Shown: in pieces, positions 39,909 to 48,481 of the stretch
Position numbering within the stretch: position 1 is the stretch's first letter
How the letters are laid out: each line of letters opens with the position of its first letter
Source of the DNA: JACCVL01 sp963704295
GTDB taxonomy: Bacteria; Actinomycetota; Actinomycetes; Propionibacteriales; Nocardioidaceae
Assembly: GCA_963704295.1 (NCBI GenBank)
Contig: OY969884.1
Location: 124,001 to 188,000, forward strand
Direction: 5' to 3'
DNA length: 64,000 nt
Notes under the pieces: generated by a model
The model's input: only the letters and a program-made list of their open reading frames with translations
Databases searched by the model: none
What the model was told of the DNA's origin: nothing
Translations under genes and position numbers: made by a program

Positions 39909-41648
39909 CTACAGGTACTGGCCGGTGTTCGCCACCGTGTCGATGGAGCGCCCGGGCTCACTGCCCTGCTTGCCGGAGATCAGGGTCCGGATGAACACGA
40001 TCCGCTCGCCCTTCTTGCCCGAGATGCGCGCCCAGTCGTCCGGGTTGGTGGTGTTCGGCAGGTCCTCGTTCTCCTTGAACTCGTCCACGCAGGCCTGCAG
40101 CAGGTGCTGCACGCGCAGCCCCTTCTGCCCGGTCTCGATCACCTGCTTGATCGCCATCTTCTTCGCCCGGTCGACGATGTTCTGGATCATGGCGCCGGAG
40201 TTGAAGTCCTTGAAGTACAGGACCTCCTTGTCGCCGTTGGCGTAGGTGACCTCGAGGAATCGGTTCTCCTCGGACTCGGTGTACATCCGCTCCACCGTGC
40301 GCTGGATCATGCCGCCCACGCAGGCATCCCGATCGCGGCTGAACTCCTCGAGGTCGTCCTCGTGCAGCGGGAGCTCGGGGATGAGGTACTTGCTGAAGAT
40401 GTCGCGCGCGGACTCGGCGTCCGGACGCTCGATCTTGATCTTCACGTCCAGCCGCCCGGGGCGCAGGATCGCCGGGTCGATCATGTCCTCGCGGTTCGAG
40501 GCACCGATGACGATGACGTTCTCGAGACCCTCGACCCCGTCGATCTCGCTGAGCAGCTGCGGAACGATGGTGTTCTCGACGTCGGAGCTGACCCCCGACC
40601 CGCGGGTGCGGAACAACGAGTCCATCTCGTCGAAGAACACGATCACCGGCGTGCCCTCGCTGGCCTTCTCTCGAGCCCGCTGGAAGACCAGCCGGATGTG
40701 CCGTTCGGTCTCGCCGACGTACTTGTTCAGCAGCTCCGGCCCCTTGATGTTGAGGAAGAAGCTTCTCCCCTCCTGCCCCGTCCGCGCCGCTACCTTCTTG
40801 GCCAGTGAGCTGGCAACGGCCTTGGCGATCAGTGTCTTCCCGCACCCCGGCGGGCCGTACAGCAAGATCCCCTTCGGCGGCTTCAGCTGATGCTCGGTGA
40901 ACAGGTCCGGGTGCAGGTAGGGCAGCTCGATCGCGTCCCGGATCATCTCGATCTGGTTGCCCAGCCCGCCGATGTCGTCGTAGGCGAGGTCGGGGACCTC
41001 CTCGAGGATCAGTTCCTCGACCTCCGACTTCGGCACCTTCTCGTAGACGTAGCCCGCGCGGGCGTCCAGGAGCAGCGAATCGCCGGCCCGCAGGGTCTCG
41101 TCGCGCAGCGAGGCCGCGATCCGGACCACCCGTTCCTCGTCCGCGTTCCCGATCACCAGCACCCGGTCGCGGTCGGCGAGCGTCTCCTTGAGCATCACCA
41201 CCTCGCCGACGTTCTCGAAGCGCTGGGCGGCCACCACGTTGAGCGCCTCGTTGAGCATGACCTCCTGGCCGCGTTGCAGGTCCTCGAGGTCGACCGCCGG
41301 GCTGACCGCGACCCGCATCTTGCGGCCACCGGTGAACACGTCGACGGTGCCGTCCTCATGCGCCTCGATGAACGTGCCGTAGCCGGCCGGCGGCTGCGCC
41401 AGCCGGTCGACCTCCTCCTTGAGCGTGGTGATCTGGTCCCGTGCCTCGCGCAAGGTGACGACCAACCGGTCGTTCTGCGCGGTCACGGTGGACAGCCGGG
41501 CCTGGGTCTCGGAGAGCCGCGCCTCCAGCGTCCGGGTCTCACCAGGGGCTCCGGACAGCCGCCTGCGCAGGTGCTCCACCTCGGCGCGCAGGTAGGTGAT
41601 CTCGCCCGCCAGCTCCCCGCGCGCGCTCGCGTCGTCGGACTCGGCCAC
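39909..41648 (-). CDS. arc: Proteasome-activating AAA ATPase (ARC/Mpa)
   Basis: A 579-residue AAA+ unfoldase that recognises Pup and feeds substrates into the 20S core. An N-terminal coiled coil (ITYLRAEVEHLRRRLSGAPG..., about residues 15-75) is followed by two OB domains and the AAA domain with Walker A GPPGCGKT, Walker B VIVFFDEMDS and the second region of homology (NREDMIDPAILRPGRLD). It ends in TGQYL, with the penultimate Tyr motif that docks into PrcA pockets. GTG 41648 was chosen because GGAGG lies 8 nt upstream; GTG 41657 would abut the ribosome binding site. It follows trmI by 75 nt. Confidence 0.97.
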   Translation of the reverse strand: MAESDDASARGELAGEITYLRAEVEHLRRRLSGAPGETRTLEARLSETQARLSTVTAQNDRLVVTLREARDQITTLKEEVDRLAQPPAGYGTFIEAHEDGTVDVFTGGRKMRVAVSPAVDLEDLQRGQEVMLNEALNVVAAQRFENVGEVVMLKETLADRDRVLVIGNADEERVVRIAASLRDETLRAGDSLLLDARAGYVYEKVPKSEVEELILEEVPDLAYDDIGGLGNQIEMIRDAIELPYLHPDLFTEHQLKPPKGILLYGPPGCGKTLIAKAVASSLAKKVAARTGQEGRSFFLNIKGPELLNKYVGETERHIRLVFQRAREKASEGTPVIVFFDEMDSLFRTRGSGVSSDVENTIVPQLLSEIDGVEGLENVIVIGASNREDMIDPAILRPGRLDVKIKIERPDAESARDIFSKYLIPELPLHEDDLEEFSRDRDACVGGMIQRTVERMYTESEENRFLEVTYANGDKEVLYFKDFNSGAMIQNIVDRAKKMAIKQVIETGQKGLRVQHLLQACVDEFKENEDLPNTTNPDDWARISGKKGERIVFIRTLISGKQGSEPGRSIDTVANTGQYL

Positions 41649-41723
41649 GGCGACCACCTCCGTCAGATACGGCGACGTTCGCGACCATACCCCGCTGTTC
41701 GCCCGGCAGGCTGCACCCCGCAC

Positions 41724-42716
41724 CTACGGCGTGGAGGGTGTGACCGGATCGTCATCCGTGGGCGCCGAACGGTCCATCGACCCCGCCGGTCGCGGCCCGG
41801 TGTAGTCGGGTCCGTAGGCCCCCGGCGCGGGTCGCCGCTTGCGCACCGGCGGGCTGTGGCCGGGCGCCATCCGGCGGGCGGTGAGCAGGAAGCCGGTGTG
41901 TCCGACCATCGAGTGCTGTGGCCGGACGGCGAGGCCCTCCAGGTGCCACGGCCGCACCAGGCTCTCCCAGGCGACCGGCTCGGTGAAGGCGCCGTGAGCG
42001 CGCAACGTCTCCGCCGTCCGGCTCAGCTGGGTGGTCGTGGCGAGGTAGGCACAGACGATGCCACCGGGCGTCAGGGCCTCGGCGGCGACGCTCACGCACT
42101 CCCACGGCGACAGCATGTCGAGCACGACCCGGTCGACGTCGCGGTCGGCTGAGCCGGGCAACAGCTCGGCCAGGTCTCCGACCGTGAGTCGCCAGGCGGG
42201 GTGCCGCCCGCCGAAGAACGTGTCCAGGTTGCGGGTGGCGACGTCGGCGAAGTCCTGCCGTCGCTCATACGACGAGACCAGCCCCCCGGGACCGACCGCC
42301 CGCAGAAGGTGCGCCGTCAGCGACCCCGAGCCGGCACCGGCCTCGACCACGTGCGCCCCCGGGAAGACGTCGGCGGACGAGACGATCTGGCTGGCGTCCT
42401 TGGGGTAGACCACGGCGGCGCCTCGCGGCATGGACACCACGAACTCGCCCAGGAGCGGCCGGAAGGCGAGATACCGGGCGCCGCCGGACGAGGTGACCAC
42501 GACCCCCTCGGGGCCACCGATCAGGGCGTCGTGCTCGATCGCCCCCTTGTTGGTGAAGAACTGCTCTCCCGCCGCCAGCCGGACGCTGTGCCGACGGCCC
42601 TTGGCGTCGCTGAGCCGTACCCACTCGCCGGCGGTCAGCGGACCGTGCCGCACGCCGGCCCACGTCTGGTCCAGAGCAGCCGGGTCGGCGCCGCCCGGTG
42701 GCGGCCTCTCGGTCAT
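41724..42716 (-). CDS. trmI: tRNA (adenine(58)-N1)-methyltransferase TrmI
   Basis: A 330-residue SAM-dependent enzyme that makes m1A58 in the T-loop of tRNAs. The N-terminal beta domain (GPLTAGEWVRLSDAKGRRHS ... FTNKGAIEHDALIGGPEG) is followed by the Rossmann domain with motif I VVEAGAGSGSLTAHLLRAVG, ERRQDFADVATRNL, DRVVLDMLSPWE (motif IV) and VCAYLATTTQLSR. A Pro/Arg-rich tail of about 50 residues is extra. ATG 42716 has no ribosome binding site; a TACCCT box lies 8 nt upstream, so a leaderless start is possible. Next to the ARC/Mpa gene, as in mycobacteria. Confidence 0.94.
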   Translation of the reverse strand: MTERPPPGGADPAALDQTWAGVRHGPLTAGEWVRLSDAKGRRHSVRLAAGEQFFTNKGAIEHDALIGGPEGVVVTSSGGARYLAFRPLLGEFVVSMPRGAAVVYPKDASQIVSSADVFPGAHVVEAGAGSGSLTAHLLRAVGPGGLVSSYERRQDFADVATRNLDTFFGGRHPAWRLTVGDLAELLPGSADRDVDRVVLDMLSPWECVSVAAEALTPGGIVCAYLATTTQLSRTAETLRAHGAFTEPVAWESLVRPWHLEGLAVRPQHSMVGHTGFLLTARRMAPGHSPPVRKRRPAPGAYGPDYTGPRPAGSMDRSAPTDDDPVTPSTP

Positions 42717-42737
42717 GGGCGGCAAGGGTACGGACGC

Positions 42738-43892
42738 TCAGCGGGGGCTGACGGCACGGTCCACGTCCGCGGTCGCCAGCAACCCGTAGACCGCTCCGTC
42801 GTGCTCCACCAGCACGTACTCCGAGGCGGGGGTGCGCTGCATCGCCCGGATCAGCTCCTCGCCGCGCAGGTCCACCGGCAGGAGCAGCCCGGGCTCGACG
42901 CTGCGCGCCAGATCGCCCGTGAGCACCCACGGCCGGCGCTCCGCAGGCGTCGCGAGCACCGCCTTCTCGTTGACCACGCCGAGCGGACGCCCGTCACCGT
43001 CGACGACGACCAACCCCCCGGCCTCCTCCAGCTGCGCCCGCCGAACCGCCTCGCCGAGCGGCACGTCGGGTCGCACCGCCAGCGCTCGGCGGGCCAGCCC
43101 GCGGGCCAACAGCCCGGGGAAGCGCCCGCGCAGCTTCGCGGTGGCGATCGCCTGGGACGCCCCGACCCACAAGAAGGCGGCGATCACGACCGCGAACACC
43201 ATGTCGATGACCTGCGGCCGGGACTCGAGCACGGCGGCCACGACGAACGGATAGGTCAACACGGTGAGTGCGAGCAGCCGGCCGGCCCAGCCGGCCACGA
43301 TGCTGCCGGTCAGCGGGCGTCCGGTAGCGCCCCACACGGCGGCCCGCAGCACCCGGCCGCCGTCGAGCGGCAGGCCCGGCATCAGGTTGAGCACGCCGAT
43401 GACGATGTTCGCCCCGGCCAGGCCCTGTAACCCGAACCGCAGCAGACCGTCCGGCGCCACCGGGACCAGCGCCCAGGCCGCGAAACCCAGCGCCAGCGAT
43501 GTCAGCGGGCCGACCACGGCGATCACAGCCTCCCGACCGGCCGTGGTCGCCTCCTCTTCGATCTCGGTGACCCCGCCGAGGAAGTGCAGCTCCACGGAGA
43601 GCACGTTCATGCCGAACGCCCGGGCTGCGACGGCATGCGACACCTCGTGCAACAGCACCGACAGGTAGAGGAGCACGGCGAACACCAGCCCGGCGACGTA
43701 GACCAGATTGCCCAGCCCCGGGACGACCGCGTCGATGCGGGGCGCGACCAGCACGGCGATGACACCCGCGACGAGGAACCACGACGAGCGGACCTGCACC
43801 GCGATGCCTGCCACGGTGCCCAGGCGCACCACTCCGGCCGGGCGGCCCGCCGAACCGGGTCCCCGGTCGGGCTGTCGGCCGTCGCGATCCAC
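42738..43892 (-). CDS. Site-2 protease (M50) with C-terminal CBS domains
   Basis: A 384-residue intramembrane metalloprotease. Zinc motif HEVSH (His82, Glu83, His86) in the second hydrophobic region; the third ligand lies in NLMPGLPLDGGRVL. About six membrane segments are followed by a pair of CBS motifs (ALAVRPDVPLGEAVRRAQ ... GRPLGVVNEKAVL and RTPASEYVLVEHDGAVYGLL). It probably performs regulated intramembrane proteolysis, for example of an anti-sigma factor; the substrate is unknown. GTG 43892 is supported by a TAGCGT box 6 nt upstream. It is divergent from the RecB-family nuclease. Confidence 0.92.
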   Translation of the reverse strand: MDRDGRQPDRGPGSAGRPAGVVRLGTVAGIAVQVRSSWFLVAGVIAVLVAPRIDAVVPGLGNLVYVAGLVFAVLLYLSVLLHEVSHAVAARAFGMNVLSVELHFLGGVTEIEEEATTAGREAVIAVVGPLTSLALGFAAWALVPVAPDGLLRFGLQGLAGANIVIGVLNLMPGLPLDGGRVLRAAVWGATGRPLTGSIVAGWAGRLLALTVLTYPFVVAAVLESRPQVIDMVFAVVIAAFLWVGASQAIATAKLRGRFPGLLARGLARRALAVRPDVPLGEAVRRAQLEEAGGLVVVDGDGRPLGVVNEKAVLATPAERRPWVLTGDLARSVEPGLLLPVDLRGEELIRAMQRTPASEYVLVEHDGAVYGLLATADVDRAVSPR

Positions 43893-43898
43893 ATCGCA

Positions 43899-43904
43899 AC
43901 GCTA
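43899..43904 (-). promoter_or_regulatory. -10 box TAGCGT, leaderless start of the M50 protease gene
   Basis: TAGCGT on the minus strand ends 6 nt before the GTG at 43890-43892, with no Shine-Dalgarno sequence. Confidence 0.55.
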
Positions 43905-43941
43905 GCCGGTACGTCCGCCGAGGCGTGTCGGCCGGCCCGAG

Positions 43942-43964
43942 CTGTCGGTGCTCACTCCTAGGGT
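43942..43964 (+). promoter_or_regulatory. PafBC-type (RecA-NDp) DNA-damage promoter
   Basis: GTCGGTG (43944-43950), an 8-nt spacer and TAGGGT (43959-43964) match the actinobacterial RecA-NDp motif TTGTCRGTG-N8-TANNNT, with only the first T replaced by C. The -10 box ends 6 nt before the ATG of a RecB-family nuclease. PafBC binds such promoters during DNA damage, and pafB/pafC are in this window. Confidence 0.72.
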
Positions 43965-43970
43965 GCTGGC

Positions 43971-44924
43971 ATGACCCCGTACGTGCTGACGGTGCCGCCG
44001 CCCGTCGCCCACGACGGCAGCCTGTCACCGTCGCGGGCTGCCGACTTCATGAGCTGCCCGCTGCTGTACCGGTTCCGCACCATCGACCGGCTGCCGGAGC
44101 CACCCGATGCGGCCTCGTTCCGCGGCACGCTGGTGCATGCGGTGCTCGAACGGGTGTTCGACCTGCCGCCTGCGCGGCGGGTTCCCAGGGAGGCCGAGGC
44201 GCTGCTCGAGCCGGCCCTGGCCGACCTGCTCGCCGCCGAGCCGCAGGCGGGAGCGCTGTTCGAGCCGGCCGAGGGGGCGCCGCTTCCGGTGGACCGGGCC
44301 GAGTTCCTGGCTCAGTGCCGGGACCTGCTCGCCGGGTGGTTCACGCTGGAGGACCCGACCGTCCTGGAGCCCGCTGACCGCGAGCTGAGAGTCGAGCACC
44401 TGCTGGAGTCGCGGCTGCTGCTGCGCGGCATCGTCGACCGGGTCGACGTCGCGCGCACCGGTGAGATCCGGATCGTGGACTACAAGACCGGCCGGTCGCC
44501 GTCGGAACAGTTCGAGGGCAAGGCCCTGTTCCAGATGAAGTTCTACGCGCTGGTGCTCTGGCGCACCCGCGGCGTGCTCCCGAGCCTGCTGCAGTTGGTC
44601 TACCTGGGCAACCGAGAGGTCGTCTCCTACGTCCCGGACGAGGCGGACCTGCTGGCCACTCAGCGCAAGGTCGAGGCGTTGTGGGCGGCGATCGCCCGGG
44701 CCACCGAGACCGGGGACTGGCGCCCGCGGCCGTCCGCGCTGTGTGGCTGGTGCGCGCATCAGGCGCTCTGCCCGGCCTACGGCGGCACGCCGCCGCCACT
44801 GCCGGTCGCGGTGGCTGCACCGGAGCCGCGCACGTGCCAGGCTGGCCAAGACAGCGACGCCGACGAAGGGGTGCTGGGGTGGGCGCACGCATCGGATCGG
44901 TCCTCGTCACCGTCTGGCTCGTGA
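43971..44924 (+). CDS. RecB-family PD-(D/E)XK exonuclease with Fe-S cluster
   Basis: A 317-residue nuclease of the RecB/Cas4/AddB-like PDDEXK superfamily. Motifs in order: LSPSRAADFMSCPLLYRFR with Cys29, FRGTLVHAVLERVF (His), RGIVDRVDVARTG (Asp), IRIVDYKTG (D..E/K motif) and QMKFYALVLWR (QxxxY). The last three cluster Cys lie in CGWCAHQALCPAYG, so the four Cys of the 4Fe-4S domain are complete. ATG 43971 sits 6 nt behind a PafBC-type promoter, predicting induction by DNA damage independent of LexA. The acidic C-terminal tail overlaps the next small gene by 46 nt. A stand-alone repair exonuclease is the likely role. Confidence 0.92.
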   Translation: MTPYVLTVPPPVAHDGSLSPSRAADFMSCPLLYRFRTIDRLPEPPDAASFRGTLVHAVLERVFDLPPARRVPREAEALLEPALADLLAAEPQAGALFEPAEGAPLPVDRAEFLAQCRDLLAGWFTLEDPTVLEPADRELRVEHLLESRLLLRGIVDRVDVARTGEIRIVDYKTGRSPSEQFEGKALFQMKFYALVLWRTRGVLPSLLQLVYLGNREVVSYVPDEADLLATQRKVEALWAAIARATETGDWRPRPSALCGWCAHQALCPAYGGTPPPLPVAVAAPEPRTCQAGQDSDADEGVLGWAHASDRSSSPSGS

Positions 44925-45100
44925 TCGGAGCCGTGGCGGCGTTCCAGGAGGACTACTTCACGACCGGCGACTGGAACGAGCGCAAGCACTGCGCGCGCTT
45001 CGGCACCACCATCGCCACCGTGGTGGTCGGTCCGCTGAACTACACCGGCGTCGACCCGCGGATCGGCTGCGACGACCGGGCCAAGGCCGACCGCGGCTGA
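44879..45100 (+). CDS. Small single-helix membrane protein
   Basis: A 73-residue protein from GTG 44879, with a GAAGGGGTG sequence upstream. One N-terminal membrane helix (IGSVLVTVWLVIGAVAAF) is followed by QEDYFTTGDWNERKHCARFG, a second moderately hydrophobic stretch (TTIATVVVGPLNYTGV) and CDD near the end. Similar short proteins with 'GPLNYxGVxPKI.C' endings are common in actinobacteria; no function is known. It overlaps the nuclease 3' end and is probably co-transcribed with it, so it may also be damage-inducible. Confidence 0.65.
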   Translation: MGARIGSVLVTVWLVIGAVAAFQEDYFTTGDWNERKHCARFGTTIATVVVGPLNYTGVDPRIGCDDRAKADRG

Positions 45101-45127
45101 CCCTCGGCGTTCCCGGACGGGACGGGC

Positions 45128-46426
45128 TCAGTCGAACAGGTGGCAGGCCACCTCGACACCGCCGGCCTCCTGCAGCGCCGGGTCCCGGCCGACGCTGAAC
45201 CGGATCCGGACCCCACCCTCGGCCTCGTCGATGCTCTGCACGCCACGCCAGAACGGGTCGTCCCCGGTGTCGGACCGCAGCCGGTCCAGGAGCGCGTGCA
45301 CGTCGGCGACGCTACTCCCGCTGCCAGGCTTCAGGACCGCCGTGGAACCGGACTCAGCCAGCTTGTCCACGTCCCCCACCACACCGCGCTCGGCGTCGTA
45401 GTCGTCCACCCCGACCTGCGCCCAGTGCTCCTCCAGCAGCGTGAGCAGGTCCTTCGCCTCCCACCCGCAGTCCTCGAACGCGCGCGGGCAGCGCGGGTGG
45501 AAGGCGCAGCCGGACGGCGGTCGGGCCGCGTCCGGGATCTCTCCGCGCGGCAGCTCGCGGGGCAGCGACCGCTCCGGGTCCGGGTCGGGGATCGCCGACA
45601 GCAGCGCCTTGGTGTACGGGTGCTTGGGGTCGGCGAAGATCTCCTCGGTCCGCCCGATCTCCACCACCCGACCGAGGTACATGATCGCCACCCGGTCGCA
45701 GAAGAACTTCGCGCTGGCGAGGTCGTGCGTGATGTAGACGTAGGTCAGGCCGAGATCGCTCTTCAGGTCGAGCATCAGTTGCAGGATCTTGGCCCGCACG
45801 CTCATGTCCAGCATCGAGATCGGCTCGTCGGCCACCAGCAGCCGGGGGCCGGTGATGATCGCCCGGGCGATCACGGCGCGTTGCTTCTGCCCGCCGGACA
45901 GGTCCGACGGCAGCTTGTCCAGGAACCGCTCCACGGGCGCCAAGCCGACCCGCTCCAGCGCCTCGGACACCTTCGCCCGCACCTGGTCCCGGCCCTTGGC
46001 GAGGCCGTGGATGGTCAGCGGGTGGCCGACCTGCTGCACGATCGTCATCGCCGGGTTCAGCGCGGCGTTCGGGTCCTGGAACACCATCTGCAGGTCGGTG
46101 CGCAGCGAGCGCAGCTCGCGCTCCCGCAGCCGGGTGATGTCCTTGCCGCCGTACCGGATCTGGCCCCCGGTCGGCTGCACCAGCCCGATCAGCGCCCGCC
46201 CCAGGGTCGTCTTGCCGCTCCCGGACTCCCCGACGAGCCCGAGCACCTCTCCCTGGCGCAGCTGCAGGTCGACCCCGTCGACAGCGTGCACCCGGCCGGT
46301 GTCGCGGCCGAACAGCCGGGCCAGCGCGCTGCCCTGCAGCTGGAAGTGCACCTCGAGCGCGTCGACGTCGATCAGCGTGGCCGGCTCGCTGTCGACGTCG
46401 GTCCCGGTGTCAGGCCTCGTCGGCAT
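45128..46426 (-). CDS. oppF: Oligopeptide/dipeptide ABC transporter ATP-binding protein (OppF type)
   Basis: A 432-residue cytoplasmic ATPase of a peptide importer. Walker A GESGSGKT, Q-loop FQDPNAALNP, signature LSGGQKQRAVIARA, Walker B LLVADEPISMLD and the H-loop ITHDLAS are intact. The oligopeptide C-terminal Cys region is CAFHPRCPRAFEDCGW. A further extension of about 100 residues (ERGVVGDVDKLAESGSTAVL ... ALQEAGGVEVACHLFD) is longer than in the enterobacterial proteins. ATG 46426 overlaps the oppD 3' end by 17 nt. Last gene of the importer operon. Confidence 0.93.
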   Translation of the reverse strand: MPTRPDTGTDVDSEPATLIDVDALEVHFQLQGSALARLFGRDTGRVHAVDGVDLQLRQGEVLGLVGESGSGKTTLGRALIGLVQPTGGQIRYGGKDITRLRERELRSLRTDLQMVFQDPNAALNPAMTIVQQVGHPLTIHGLAKGRDQVRAKVSEALERVGLAPVERFLDKLPSDLSGGQKQRAVIARAIITGPRLLVADEPISMLDMSVRAKILQLMLDLKSDLGLTYVYITHDLASAKFFCDRVAIMYLGRVVEIGRTEEIFADPKHPYTKALLSAIPDPDPERSLPRELPRGEIPDAARPPSGCAFHPRCPRAFEDCGWEAKDLLTLLEEHWAQVGVDDYDAERGVVGDVDKLAESGSTAVLKPGSGSSVADVHALLDRLRSDTGDDPFWRGVQSIDEAEGGVRIRFSVGRDPALQEAGGVEVACHLFD

Positions 46427-47474
46427 CGCTGATCTCCTCTCGAGCCAGCGGGGCGTCCGCGCCGGCCGGGATGTCCTCGCGCGCGAGCAGCCAGCAGGCG
46501 ACCCGGCCCCCGTCGGCGGACTCGACGACCGGCACCTCACGCTCCGGGCAGATCCGCATCGCGTCCGGGCAGCGAGGGTGGAAGTGACAGCCGCTCGGCG
46601 GCTCGACGAGGTCCGGCGGTGCCCCGGGGATGAAGTTCAGCCCGGTGGTGGACAGCGAGATGGTCGAGCGAAGCAGCTCGCGGGTGTACGGGTGCTGCGG
46701 CCGGCTGAACACCTCGTGCGCGGCCCCGATCTCGACGATCTCGCCGGCGTACATGACCGCGACCCGGTCGCAGGCCTCGGCCACGATCCCCAGGTTGTGG
46801 GTGATCAGCAGCAGCGAGGTGTCGATCTCTCGTCGCAGGTCGTGCAGGAGCCGGATGATCTGCGCCTCCACCAGCACGTCCAGCGCGGTGGTCGGCTCGT
46901 CGGCCACGATGAACGCCGGGCGTAGCGCGAGCGCCAGCGCGATCATCAGCCGCTGCCGCATGCCGCCGGAGAACTCGTGCGGGTAGGACTTGTAGCGCGT
47001 CGGCGCGATCCCGATGGTGCGCAGCACCGCCAGCGACCGGCGGCGCAGCTCGTCCTTGCCGAGGTCGGGCTCGTGCGCGGTCAGCGCCTCCTCGAAGTGC
47101 TCGCTGATCCGCATCAGCGGGTTCAGCCGGGTCAGCGGCTCCTGGAAGATCATCGCCAGGTCGGTGCCGCGCAGGGCGTTGCGGTCCCGGGTGCTCATGG
47201 CCAGCACGTCGTCGCCCTTGTAGCGAAGCGTGCCGTCCATCTTCGAGCCCTCCGGCAGCAGGCCCAGCAGACCACGGCCGAGGGTCGACTTGCCACAGCC
47301 CGACTCCCCCACCAGGCCCAGCGTCTCGCCGGCCCGCAGCTCGAACGAGACCCCGTCGACGGCCCGGACCGGACCCCGCTCGGTGCCGTACCAGATCCGC
47401 AGGTCGCGGGCGGAGATCACCGGATCGTCGTGGCCGGCCCGGAACGCCGGCTGCTCGGTCGGATGCTGGCTCAT
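46410..47474 (-). CDS. oppD: Oligopeptide/dipeptide ABC transporter ATP-binding protein (OppD type)
   Basis: A 354-residue ATPase partner of OppF. Walker A GESGCGKS, Q-loop FQEPLTRLNPLM, signature FSGGMRQRLMIALA, Walker B FIVADEPTTALD and ITHNLGIVAE are all present. The C-terminal oligopeptide domain has the CHFHPRCPDAMRIC cluster, typical of OppD/DppD. ATG 47474 overlaps the oppC stop by 4 nt and its 3' end overlaps oppF. Together with OppF it powers the OppB/OppC pore. Confidence 0.93.
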   Translation of the reverse strand: MSQHPTEQPAFRAGHDDPVISARDLRIWYGTERGPVRAVDGVSFELRAGETLGLVGESGCGKSTLGRGLLGLLPEGSKMDGTLRYKGDDVLAMSTRDRNALRGTDLAMIFQEPLTRLNPLMRISEHFEEALTAHEPDLGKDELRRRSLAVLRTIGIAPTRYKSYPHEFSGGMRQRLMIALALALRPAFIVADEPTTALDVLVEAQIIRLLHDLRREIDTSLLLITHNLGIVAEACDRVAVMYAGEIVEIGAAHEVFSRPQHPYTRELLRSTISLSTTGLNFIPGAPPDLVEPPSGCHFHPRCPDAMRICPEREVPVVESADGGRVACWLLAREDIPAGADAPLAREEISDADEA

Positions 47475-48481
47475 GCCGACTCCCCCCTGTGTCGTTGCGG
47501 GAGCACGACCGGGACCAGCTTCCGCCGGCGCAGCGTCGGGTTGATGGTCTCGTTCAGTCCCTCGCCGACCAGGGTCAGGCCGGTCACCAGCAGCACGATC
47601 GCGAGGCCGGGGAACAGACCGGTCCACCAGATGCCGGCGGAGGTGTCGTCCAGCGCTCGGTTCAGGTCGTAGCCCCACTCCGCCGCCTCCTGCGGCTGGA
47701 TGCCCAGCCCGATGAAGCCGAGTCCGGCGAGGGTGAGCATGGCGTCGGCGGCGTTCAGCGTCCCGATCACGGGCACGCTCTGCACGACGTTCGGGAACAG
47801 GTACTTGCGCATCACGGTGCCTCGGCGGGCGCCGATCGCGCGCGCCGCCTCCACGTAGGTCGCCTCGCGGGCACTGACGGTCGTGTTCCGGACGACGCGG
47901 AAGTACTGCGGGATGTAGATCACGGTGAGCGACAACGCCGCGGCGGTGACACCGACCCCGAGCAGGTCGCCGAACCAGGTGCCCCCCAGCACGTCCGACA
48001 GCAGGAAGGCCATCACGATCGCCAGCAGCAGCGGCGGGAAGGCGAACAGCGCGTCGGTGACCAGCAGGAGCACCCGGTCCACCCAGCCACCGATGTAGCC
48101 GCTGATCAGGCCCAGCGGCACGCCGATCACGATCGACGCCGCGAGCGAGAGCAGCACCACCTTGATCGCCGTCCGGCTGCCCCAGACGACCCGCGAGTAG
48201 ACGTCGTAGAACTGGTCGCTGGTGCCGAGCCAGTGCGCTCCGGAGGGCGGTGCCATCTTCTCGAAGCCCTGCCCGTCCGCACTCTTCTGGGCGAAGTCGT
48301 AGGGAGCGATCCAGGGCGCGAAGATCGCCATCACGACGAAGATGCCCACGATCACCAGACCCACGATCAGGATCCACCGGGCCACGCCGGTGGTGTGGGT
48401 GAGCGGGGTCACCAGCCGACGGGCGAGGTTGGGCCGGCTCGGCTCGGCCGGACCGGGGCGGGCGTCCATCGTGGCGGCCAT
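47471..48481 (-). CDS. oppC: Oligopeptide/dipeptide ABC transporter permease (OppC type)
   Basis: A 336-residue inner-membrane permease with six predicted membrane helices. The N-terminal helix (WILIVGLVIVGIFVVMAIFA) and the external loop with HWLGTSDQFYDVYSRVVWGS, which corresponds to the HxLGTDxxGRDVxSRxxxG signature of OppC/DppC, identify the family. The EAA loop is YVEAARAIGARRGTVMRKYL, which contacts the ATPases. ATG 48481 shares its A with the oppB stop (TGATG). A second ATG at 48469 is possible. Confidence 0.92.
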   Translation of the reverse strand: MAATMDARPGPAEPSRPNLARRLVTPLTHTTGVARWILIVGLVIVGIFVVMAIFAPWIAPYDFAQKSADGQGFEKMAPPSGAHWLGTSDQFYDVYSRVVWGSRTAIKVVLLSLAASIVIGVPLGLISGYIGGWVDRVLLLVTDALFAFPPLLLAIVMAFLLSDVLGGTWFGDLLGVGVTAAALSLTVIYIPQYFRVVRNTTVSAREATYVEAARAIGARRGTVMRKYLFPNVVQSVPVIGTLNAADAMLTLAGLGFIGLGIQPQEAAEWGYDLNRALDDTSAGIWWTGLFPGLAIVLLVTGLTLVGEGLNETINPTLRRRKLVPVVLPQRHRGESA

